This document shows positions 1-5,391 of a stretch of 8,297 nt of DNA, one piece after another. The notes beneath the pieces were generated by a model, which made no database searches, was not told where the DNA came from, and saw only the letters and a list, made by a program, of their open reading frames with translations. The DNA is taken from NCBI GenBank assembly GCA_023144145.1, contig JAGLGG010000060.1, positions 1 through 8,297 on the forward strand, written 5' to 3'. Numbering within the stretch: position 1 is the stretch's first letter; each line of letters begins with the position of its first letter. Origin of the DNA: Anaerolineales bacterium. Lineage in GTDB: Bacteria; Chloroflexota; Anaerolineae; Anaerolineales; E44-bin32. Position numbers and translations under genes: made by a program.

Positions 1-47
1 TAAAGGATCAGGTCGCAGAATTCGGGTCAATGGATTGCATTAATTGA

Positions 48-75
48 TTGACGAATGACGTTGGTGATTGATAAA
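48..75 (+). promoter_or_regulatory. Candidate sigma-70 promoter for surE
   Basis: A TTGACG -35 box (48-53) is followed after 16 bases by GATAAA (70-75), a four-of-six match to the -10 consensus. It would start transcription near 82, about 14 bases before the surE ATG. The first 47 bases hold no recognisable gene. Frames 2 and 3 stay open from the window edge to stops at 41-43 and 45-47, so the tail of an upstream gene could end here, but nothing identifies it. Confidence 0.35.
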
Positions 76-95
76 CTTCGCCTTAGAGAGGGAAG

Positions 96-923
96 ATGTC
101 TAGACAAAATAAGGTTCAGATTCTGCTTACAAATGATGATGGGATCCGCTCGCCTGGCTTGTGGGCGGCAGCAGAAGCGCTTTCCGAATTGGGATTTGTC
201 ACGGTACTCGCTCCGCGTGAACAGCAGTCCAGCATTGGCCGGGGGTTCCCATCTACCTCAGACGGTATCATTCATGAACGTGAGGTCAAAGTTGGCGGGA
301 ATTCCTGGAAGGTCTACGCGATTGGAGGCTCACCGGCTCAAGCGGTTCAACATGGAGTCCTTGAAATTATGCATGGGAAGCCCGATCTAGTAGTTGCCGG
401 AATAAATTTTGGCGAGAACGTTGGATTGGGAGTTACGATTTCGGGGACTGTTGGTGCGGCGCTTGAAGGTGCAGCCAATGGCATTCGCTCGATGGCAGTT
501 TCATTACAAACAGATATTAGACTTCACGGTGAATATTCCTTCGAAGTTGATTTTTCTGGAGCCGCTCATTTCACTGCTTTGTTTGCGAACCTACTATTAA
601 AGTCAGATCGGTTCCCCGACGTCGACGTCCTGAAAGTGGAGGTCCCTTGTGATGCCACACCATCGACTCCATGGAGAGTTACGCGCCTCTCTAAAGAGAA
701 GTATTACATCCCCATCGCGCCGAGCAGATCGGATCTTGAAGAACCCGTAGTGTTAAGCTACCGACAGGCGACTCACCTTGATAAATTCAAGTCGGGGACG
801 GATGCGCATGCGATGCAAGTTGCCAGGGTTGTGTCGGTCACACCTTTGAGCTTGGATCTTACTTCACGGGTAGACTTGGAAGCCTTCGAAGAGAAATTAA
901 GATCAACGCTGGCGGAGGGCTGA
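96..923 (+). CDS. surE: 5'/3'-nucleotidase SurE
   Basis: This is a metal-dependent phosphatase of the SurE family. The family removes phosphate from nucleoside 5'- and 3'-monophosphates in the cytoplasm, and some members act on short polyphosphate. The N-terminal signature LTNDDG (residues 11-16) supplies the two metal-binding aspartates D14 and D15. S45 in REQQSS aligns with the metal-ligand serine, and AGINFGENVG (101-110) carries the metal-ligand asparagine N104. ISGTVGAALEG (115-125) is the second family signature, with I where Y is usual. The usual GTPADCV loop reads GGSPAQAV (77-84), so its D and C are absent. The length of 275 residues is close to the 250-270 typical of the family. The ATG is preceded by the purine-rich GAGAGG at 86-91. 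The gene converges on the phosphatase gene downstream and appears to be transcribed alone. Confidence 0.93.
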   Translation: MSRQNKVQILLTNDDGIRSPGLWAAAEALSELGFVTVLAPREQQSSIGRGFPSTSDGIIHEREVKVGGNSWKVYAIGGSPAQAVQHGVLEIMHGKPDLVVAGINFGENVGLGVTISGTVGAALEGAANGIRSMAVSLQTDIRLHGEYSFEVDFSGAAHFTALFANLLLKSDRFPDVDVLKVEVPCDATPSTPWRVTRLSKEKYYIPIAPSRSDLEEPVVLSYRQATHLDKFKSGTDAHAMQVARVVSVTPLSLDLTSRVDLEAFEEKLRSTLAEG

Positions 924-942
924 GAGGGACAGAAGACGTCGT

Positions 943-1755
943 TCACCGTTTCCCAGACCTGAAGATTTGCTGCAGCTCTTGATGAATGAAATTATTTGAG
1001 GCAAGTAGTGATGCCGGCTCTTGATAAATATTATCTCCATTATCAACCCGACTGACCCGCCCTCCTGCCTCTTGAACCATCAAAATTCCTGCAGCCCAAT
1101 CCCAGGGGAAAAGGTCCATTTCCCAGTAACCATCTAATCTCCCTGCCGCGACGTACGCTAAGTGAAGTGCTGCCGAACCAAGCCTTCGGACTGCGCGAGC
1201 TTGCATCGAAGCGAGAGAGTAACGCGTCAGATTGTTGGGGTTATGTTCAATGTCATGAGGGAAACCAGTCGCCAAAACACTATTTTCCACACTTTTTGTA
1301 GGTGAAACATGAAGATGATGATGCCCCAACCAAACGCCATTTCCCCGTGCTGCACGAAAACACTCGTCTCTCATTGGGTCAAGGATAACTCCAAGTAAGG
1401 TTTCAGTTCCTTCCATATAAGCGATTGACACCACGAAAAATGGAATTCCGTGAGCAAAATTCGTGGTTCCGTCGAGTGGATCAATGACCCAACGTCCACC
1501 CTCACCACCAATCTCACCACCTTCTTCCGCTAAGATCCCATCCGTTGGATATCTTTCTTGAATGCGTTGAATAATAAATTCTTCTGATCGAAGGTCGAAT
1601 TCGGTGAGTAGATCCCTTCTACCTTTCAAGCTTATCGTTTTCTGTTGGTCATATCCATCCCGTAGTATTCGACCCGCGCCAAGCGCGACTTCAACAGTAA
1701 ATTCAAGACGCTGTGTCATGCCCGTATTCAATGAGTTGGTGTTTGGTGGTTTCAT
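943..1755 (-). CDS. suhB: Inositol monophosphatase family protein (SuhB-like)
   Basis: This is a Mg2+-dependent, lithium-sensitive-type sugar phosphatase of the IMPase superfamily. The expected reaction is hydrolysis of myo-inositol-1-phosphate or a related phosphate; family members also act on fructose-1,6-bisphosphate, histidinol phosphate or PAP, so the exact substrate is not fixed. Metal-site motifs are all present: EEGG with E77/E78, DPLDGTTNF (92-100) with D92, D95 and T97, and WDWAAG (218-223) with D219. The length of 270 residues is normal. It lies 9 bases downstream of the methyltransferase stop and is probably the last gene of a three-gene operon. The start is uncertain. The first ATG (1755) has no strong Shine-Dalgarno sequence. 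An internal ATG at 1719 (residue 13, MTQRLEF) gives an N terminus that fits the family better. The symbol is by family; SuhB as an rRNA transcription factor cannot be inferred here. Confidence 0.88.
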   Translation of the reverse strand: MKPPNTNSLNTGMTQRLEFTVEVALGAGRILRDGYDQQKTISLKGRRDLLTEFDLRSEEFIIQRIQERYPTDGILAEEGGEIGGEGGRWVIDPLDGTTNFAHGIPFFVVSIAYMEGTETLLGVILDPMRDECFRAARGNGVWLGHHHLHVSPTKSVENSVLATGFPHDIEHNPNNLTRYSLASMQARAVRRLGSAALHLAYVAAGRLDGYWEMDLFPWDWAAGILMVQEAGGRVSRVDNGDNIYQEPASLLASNNFIHQELQQIFRSGKR

Positions 1756-1764
1756 TCCGCTATC

Positions 1765-2988
1765 TCACTTTCGCCAAAGGGAAATGGTCTCTATATGGTA
1801 TGTCTGGGGGAAAAGGTCGACCAGTCTGATGTTTTCAAGCTGATACCCTCCCTCCTTCAGGGCTTTGCCATCACGGGCGAGGGTTGTGGGGTCACAGGAA
1901 ACATACACCAATTCAGCTGGGGAGAGGTCGAGTATTGCCTGGATCACTCCAGCTCCTAAGCCCGCGCGCGGAGGGTCCACAAGAATTTTGTCGGGTTGCT
2001 CTCGGATCGCTGGCAGAGCAACTTCGACGGGGGCTTCATAGAGTTCAACACTATCAGAGTCTTGCAGGTTGAATTCGAAATCCTTTGTGGCCCAGGCTGA
2101 TTGTTCGACCGCGATCACACGCGCTCCTGCTTCTGCTATGAAAGAACTAAACAATCCTACGCCAGCGTACAGATCAATAATTACGTCTGTTGGCTGAACG
2201 GCGAGCATTTCCAAAGTCAGGGCGACGAGATCGGAAGCCAAATCAGTATTGACTTGGAAGAAAGATCCGGCAGAGACATGAAATGTTCGATTCAGAACGT
2301 CGATTTGAATTGATGGTTCACCTGCAAGGACAGTTAGTGTCTGACCCGTCATCCAGACCACGGAGGCAGGAATGTCAATTTCCATTTCAACTTCTGCGTT
2401 AGTGTTGCTGTGTAATTCGATCATACGCTCACCCTCATTTCCAACTCGAATGGCAACTTGCTCGAGGATATGAGGAGCAGGAATATGTAGCATGGGCCAC
2501 AGCTCAGCAATTTCTGAGAGGGGAAGGTGGCATTCTTTGATGGCGACCACCCGATCCGATCTGGCTGCATGAAATCCAAGATTTCCATCCACGTTGAGGC
2601 TGAACTGGATGTGGTTTCTGTAATTCCAGGGTGATGAGGATGGGAGAGTTGTCGCCAATGGAGGGGAAGAGAATCCCCCAATTCGATGAAGTTGATCGCG
2701 TACCACCTCCGATTTTGCCTTTAGCTGCATCTCGTAATTTAGGTGCTGGTAATGACATCCCCCACAATCCTTATAATGTGGGCAGCGGGGTTCAATCCGA
2801 TGGGGGGAGGCATCGAGCATATTCAGAATTTTCCCTCGCGCCCACCGTTTATGTGGCTCAGTAATCTCCACTCGTACTCGTTCACCTGGAATCGAAAACG
2901 GAATGAAAATGACCCTGCCCTGTTCATCACGGCCGAATGAGGCTCCCAGATAGGCATGCCCGCTTAGTGTGAGGTCAAGTTCTTCCAT
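1765..2988 (-). CDS. RlmD/TrmA-family Fe-S RNA (uracil-5-)-methyltransferase
   Basis: This is a SAM-dependent enzyme that makes 5-methyluridine in RNA. The family includes RlmD (23S rRNA U1939), RlmC (U747) and RlmCD, which does both. Residues 1-58 look like a TRAM RNA-binding domain. C69, C75, C78 (pattern CPHYKDCGGC) and C153 (KECHLPL) match the 4Fe-4S cluster ligands. SFFQVN (242-247) and DLYAGVGLFS (272-281) are the SAM-binding Rossmann motifs, and DPPRAGLG (338-345) is motif IV. C365 in VSCDPTTLARD is the catalytic nucleophile, and E400 in YHIET is the general base. All catalytic and cluster residues are intact, at 407 residues. The ATG at 2988 lacks a clear Shine-Dalgarno sequence, but no other ATG, GTG or TTG lies between it and the preceding gene 25 bases away, so translational coupling is likely. 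rRNA site specificity cannot be read from sequence alone. Confidence 0.92.
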   Translation of the reverse strand: MEELDLTLSGHAYLGASFGRDEQGRVIFIPFSIPGERVRVEITEPHKRWARGKILNMLDASPHRIEPRCPHYKDCGGCHYQHLNYEMQLKAKSEVVRDQLHRIGGFSSPPLATTLPSSSPWNYRNHIQFSLNVDGNLGFHAARSDRVVAIKECHLPLSEIAELWPMLHIPAPHILEQVAIRVGNEGERMIELHSNTNAEVEMEIDIPASVVWMTGQTLTVLAGEPSIQIDVLNRTFHVSAGSFFQVNTDLASDLVALTLEMLAVQPTDVIIDLYAGVGLFSSFIAEAGARVIAVEQSAWATKDFEFNLQDSDSVELYEAPVEVALPAIREQPDKILVDPPRAGLGAGVIQAILDLSPAELVYVSCDPTTLARDGKALKEGGYQLENIRLVDLFPQTYHIETISLWRK

Positions 2989-3013
2989 GAGGGTATCGGT
3001 AATGGCTGCAACT

Positions 3014-4090
3014 TCAGGATGAATTTGTATGGGAAATATAAGTGTCGATATGGTCTAATAATGACTTAATGTCTTCGAGATCCATCTCGCCCATGTGTGC
3101 AATTCTAAAAGTTTCGTTTTTAAGATCACCGTAGCCATTTGAGATTTGCTTCCCATTTTCGGAAAGGGACTTATTCAAATCGCTTATGCTTATGCCTTTT
3201 GTGTTGCGAATGGTAGTTACGGTTTTTGATCTGTACCCCTCTAAAGCAAAAAGGTCGAATCGGTCTTTTGCCCAATTTTGCACATATGCTGCCATTTGCG
3301 TATGCCGATTGAATCGATTGGACAACCCTTCTTCTTGCATGAGCTTCAATTGTGCATCCAGGGCATAAAAGAATGAGATTGCTGGAGTGGCGGGCGTCAT
3401 GTTCCTTTGCAGATGCTTGTTGAGAAGAAGGAAATCAAAGTAATGGCCTCGATGTTTGATGGAGTGCGCCCGTTCCATGGCACGATCACTTACTGCGGCG
3501 AAGGCCAGGCCGGGTGGTAGAGCCATGCACTTGTGGGAAGAGGTAATCAAAATGTCTATTCCCCAATCATCTGTGCGAATATCGACGCCCCCTGCTGAGG
3601 ATACTGCATCGACCATGATGATGATATCTGGTTGAATTGCTCGGGATTCGGCAATTATTTTTGCAATTGGGTTTTCTATACCGGTGGAGGTTTCGTTGTG
3701 AACCAGGGCGAGGGTATCGTATCTTTTTGATTTCAACTTGGAAATGATCAGCTCAGGCAAATTTGGTTCGCCCCATTTGCTATCCACGCTTTCAGCGGAT
3801 ATTTCATTGCTGTTTGCCACGTCAACCCATCGTTGACCAAAAGCACCACATACACCGATCAAAATTCTTTTGGATACCATGTTTCGCATTGCGCCTTCAA
3901 ACAGGCCGGTTCCAGAGGATGTCGTCACAAACACCCTATTCTTGGTTTGGAATGTCTCACGAAGGCGGGGTTGGGTTCTCGCAAATAAATCTGCAAAGGC
4001 ATCCGAGCGATGTCCGATCATGGGTTGCTGCATCGCCTTCAAGATTTTTTGATCGACGTCTGTGGGACCAGGGATAAACAATCGAGCCAT
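3014..4090 (-). CDS. Class V aminotransferase, alanine/serine-glyoxylate type
   Basis: This is a PLP-dependent transaminase of fold type I. The closest families are alanine-glyoxylate, serine-glyoxylate/serine-pyruvate and 2-aminoethylphosphonate-type aminotransferases. Numbering from the ATG at 4090, FIPGPTDV (5-12) is the substrate-entry motif, TSSGTGLFEG (57-66) is the PLP phosphate-binding loop, HNETSTG (131-137) precedes the active site, D161 in VDAVSS contacts the PLP ring nitrogen, K187 in SSHKCMALPPG forms the Schiff base, and R329 in FRIAHMG should bind the substrate carboxylate. The length of 358 residues is typical. A TTG at 4111 would add seven residues. I prefer ATG 4090 because MARLFIPGPT matches the family N terminus and the candidate promoter at 4121-4149 would leave no leader for the TTG. 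It is the first gene of the minus-strand operon. Exact substrates are not decided, and no linked glycine or photorespiration-type genes are present. Confidence 0.88.
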   Translation of the reverse strand: MARLFIPGPTDVDQKILKAMQQPMIGHRSDAFADLFARTQPRLRETFQTKNRVFVTTSSGTGLFEGAMRNMVSKRILIGVCGAFGQRWVDVANSNEISAESVDSKWGEPNLPELIISKLKSKRYDTLALVHNETSTGIENPIAKIIAESRAIQPDIIIMVDAVSSAGGVDIRTDDWGIDILITSSHKCMALPPGLAFAAVSDRAMERAHSIKHRGHYFDFLLLNKHLQRNMTPATPAISFFYALDAQLKLMQEEGLSNRFNRHTQMAAYVQNWAKDRFDLFALEGYRSKTVTTIRNTKGISISDLNKSLSENGKQISNGYGDLKNETFRIAHMGEMDLEDIKSLLDHIDTYISHTNSS

Positions 4091-4120
4091 GTCTTCACTC
4101 ACATTTTTCAAGTTGCAGTG

Positions 4121-4149
4121 ATTCTAACAGAGCAGTAAAGCAATGTGGA
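4121..4149 (-). promoter_or_regulatory. Candidate extended -10 promoter for the aminotransferase operon
   Basis: Read on the minus strand, TGTTAGAAT (4129-4121) is an extended -10 element: TG, one base, then TAGAAT, which matches TATAAT at five of six bases. A weak -35 box, TCCACA (4149-4144), lies 17 bases upstream. Transcription would start near 4114, about 24 bases before the ATG at 4090, which supports ATG 4090 over the TTG at 4111. Confidence 0.4.
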
Positions 4150-4195
4150 GGATACCGGATACAGAGTCAATTCCTACGGAGAGCGCACGAAAACC

Positions 4196-4232
4196 AATAA
4201 TATTACATAAAACATTAATAATATTAATGTTT
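4196..4232. promoter_or_regulatory. Operator-like dyad and tandem TAATATTA palindromes
   Basis: AAACATTAAT (4210-4219) and its exact reverse complement ATTAATGTTT (4223-4232) form a dyad with a three-base spacer. Overlapping this, AATAATATTA occurs twice (4196-4205 and 4217-4226), 21 bases apart, or two helical turns. Each copy contains the self-complementary octamer TAATATTA. A third partial copy, TAATATT, is at 4280-4286. The dyad ends three bases before the plus-strand -35 box, a position typical of activator or repressor sites. The DUF2089 HTH protein encoded downstream is a natural candidate ligand, but that is inference. Confidence 0.5.
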
Positions 4233-4235
4233 AAC

Positions 4236-4263
4236 TTGACTTAATTTACTCTCGTGCTATACT
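4236..4263 (+). promoter_or_regulatory. Strong sigma-70 promoter for the DUF2089 operon
   Basis: TTGACT (4236-4241) matches five of six -35 consensus bases and TATACT (4258-4263) five of six -10 bases. The spacer is 16 bases, and a TGC at 4255-4257 gives an extended -10. Transcription would start near 4270. This is the best promoter match in the window and points rightwards to the five-gene operon. Confidence 0.65.
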
Positions 4264-4351
4264 GCCTTCAATAAATTTATAATATTTTAATTTAATGTCA
4301 TCGATGATTCGAGAAGGACGAGCGAGCACATACCTAGGATGGGGTTGCGAA

Positions 4352-4534
4352 ATGCTAAAGTTTCCTTACATTGAGACTTTAGCACGTGCTAAGTCTTTGG
4401 AGATGGACAGACTCCGTTCTTCTCGCCCAACGATTCCTGATGCTGAATTATCGGGGGCTCGAACTCCGACACATCGTTTCGATATCTTGGTTCGAGATGC
4501 GTTTCAGCCAAAGTTTTCCGTTGCAATTGCTTAA
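4352..4534 (+). CDS. Possible small hypothetical protein in the operon leader
   Basis: This is a 60-residue reading frame starting MLKFPYIETL and ending in FSVAIA. I do not recognise it. It is mixed charged, has no membrane segment or signal peptide, and looks helical over the first 25 residues (ARAKSLEMDRLRSS). In its favour are a G-rich GGATGGGG at 4338-4345 about 6 bases before the ATG, codon choices resembling the neighbours, and a position between a strong promoter and the first operon gene. The same frame is open back to an ATG at 4295 (79 residues), but that start has only A/T-rich sequence upstream and no ribosome binding site. Against it, the frame is short, has no known homologue that I can name, and contains a perfect palindrome, so it may simply be untranslated leader. 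Confidence 0.35.
   Translation: MLKFPYIETLARAKSLEMDRLRSSRPTIPDAELSGARTPTHRFDILVRDAFQPKFSVAIA
4374..4396. repeat. 14-base perfect palindrome with flanking stem in the leader
   Basis: TTAGCACGTGCTAA (4379-4392) is fully self-complementary. It is flanked by AGAC (4374-4377) and GTCT (4393-4396), which also pair if T4378 bulges out. In DNA this could be a dimeric-protein site with a CACGTG core. In RNA it could fold with the central bases as the loop. It lies about 110 bases into the predicted transcript and inside the possible small ORF. A 14-base palindrome alone can occur by chance in a window this size, so functional status is open. Confidence 0.4.
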
Positions 4535-4587
4535 GAACGAGGGCTTAGATGATAGACCTCGCGCAACCAATCTAGGAGTGAGAATTA

Positions 4588-4971
4588 ATGAATCCAGTAC
4601 CAACGACGTGTCCCATATGTGATGAGAATCTCACCGTTCGGCGACTTCAGTGCCGTAACTGTGATACCTCCATAGAAGGACATTTTGAATTAGGCCGGCT
4701 GGGTAACCTGAATTCGGATCAAATTTCTTTTGTAGAAACTTTCATTCGGTGTGAGGGCAAACTCAATCGAGTTGAAAAGGAAATTGGGATGTCCTATCCC
4801 ACTTTGCGGGCGCGCCTTACAGAAGTTATTCGCAGTATGGGCTATCCGGTTGGACCAGAACTCGCAATTGTTAGTGACGAGGAAAGGCACAGCATTCTTG
4901 ATGATTTAGCTAGCGGCAAAATAAGTTCAGAGGAAGCAATGCAAAAGCTTGAGGGTGAGGAAGCAGATTAA
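4588..4971 (+). CDS. DUF2089 family zinc-ribbon/HTH protein with C-terminal SHOCT-like module
   Basis: This is a member of the DUF2089 family, which has no established biochemical function; it looks like a small DNA-binding regulator. C8, C11, C22 and C25 (CPIC and CRNC) form a zinc ribbon. Residues about 43-86 (from LNSDQISFVE to SMGY) are a helix-turn-helix, with EIGMSYPTLRARL as the likely recognition region. Residues 101-123 (HSILDDLASGKISSEEAMQKL and onward) form a short helical hairpin of the SHOCT-like type that recurs in the next two genes. The length is 127 residues, with no signal peptide or membrane segment, so it is cytoplasmic. The ATG has a good AGGAG at 4574-4578 with 9-base spacing. 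It is the first firm gene of the operon, and a regulatory role over its own promoter region is plausible. Confidence 0.88.
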   Translation: MNPVPTTCPICDENLTVRRLQCRNCDTSIEGHFELGRLGNLNSDQISFVETFIRCEGKLNRVEKEIGMSYPTLRARLTEVIRSMGYPVGPELAIVSDEERHSILDDLASGKISSEEAMQKLEGEEAD

Positions 4972-4991
4972 GTCACTTGAGGAGTAATGCC

Positions 4992-5351
4992 ATGTCAGTT
5001 GCAATCAATAAAATCCTTAAGAAATTAGATGCTGGAGAAATTAACAGCGAAGAAGCACACCAACAGATTCGAGCCGACCAACAATCGGAGGAGACGCGTA
5101 ATAACCACTTTCTTCGAATTCAGGTGAATAAAATTGGCGAAGATCGCCCGGGCGTGCATGTTCGAATTCCATTGCGAATGTTGAAGGTAGGGCTCGATAT
5201 CGGCGCGGTGTACGCACCGGAGTTGAAGGATTTGGATTTACGACAAGTGATTGATGATTTGCACACCTTCGGTGATGGATCAATTATTGAGGTAGAAAAT
5301 ATTAAAGAAGGCGAGCATGTTCAAATATCAATTGACCGAATGGTTGATTGA
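4992..5351 (+). CDS. Small SHOCT-like domain protein
   Basis: This 119-residue cytoplasmic protein of unknown function is related to small proteins that travel with YvlB/LiaX (DUF4097) genes. Residues 1-28 (MSVAINKILKKLDAGEINSE onward) repeat the helical hairpin seen at the C terminus of the preceding protein. After a polar linker, residues about 40-117 form a compact alpha/beta region: LRIQVN, then VHVRIPLRMLKVGL, a helix around LRQVIDDL, and closing strands IIEVENI and EHVQISI. No catalytic motif is visible. I choose ATG 4992 over the in-frame TTG at 4977 because GAGGAG (4979-4984) lies 7 bases before the ATG. It begins 20 bases after the DUF2089 stop. It could be an adaptor between the regulator and the beta-helix protein; that role is inferred from the shared module only. 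Confidence 0.82.
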   Translation: MSVAINKILKKLDAGEINSEEAHQQIRADQQSEETRNNHFLRIQVNKIGEDRPGVHVRIPLRMLKVGLDIGAVYAPELKDLDLRQVIDDLHTFGDGSIIEVENIKEGEHVQISIDRMVD

Positions 5352-5365
5352 GGTTCTACCTCAAT
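5347..5365 (+). promoter_or_regulatory. Intercistronic stem-loop
   Basis: ATTGAGGT (5347-5354) pairs perfectly with ACCTCAAT (5358-5365) around a three-base TCT loop, giving an 8-base stem that includes the stop codon of the SHOCT-like gene (5349-5351). No T tract follows, so it is not a standard Rho-independent terminator. It may protect or process the mRNA, or modulate expression of the next gene, whose ribosome binding site AGGAG is at 5380-5384. Confidence 0.4.
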
Positions 5366-5391
5366 GTTCTCGAAGCGCAAGGAGATAAACA

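Larger units (their letters stand above)
4091..4587. other. Divergent, AT-rich intergenic region and long leader
   Basis: No firmly supported gene lies here. The region separates two operons that run in opposite directions. From left to right it holds a candidate minus-strand promoter (4121-4149), a strongly AT-rich block (about 4196-4294) with palindromes and the plus-strand promoter, and a transcribed leader of roughly 300 bases. The leader contains a possible small ORF (4352-4534) and a palindrome (4374-4396). Just before the next gene is a good ribosome binding site, AGGAG at 4574-4578. A self-complementary ATAAATTTAT (4271-4280) sits at the expected transcription start of the plus-strand promoter. 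Confidence 0.7.

Noticed and set aside
55..390. Plus-strand open frame of 111 codons starting inside the surE promoter region
   Set aside because: It is a different frame over surE, whose signature motifs are unambiguous; the alternative translation has no recognisable motif.
4386..4622. Plus-strand open frame of 78 codons overlapping the DUF2089 start
   Set aside because: It is out of frame with the better small ORF, overlaps the ribosome binding site and zinc ribbon of the DUF2089 gene, has no ribosome binding site of its own and matches no known protein.
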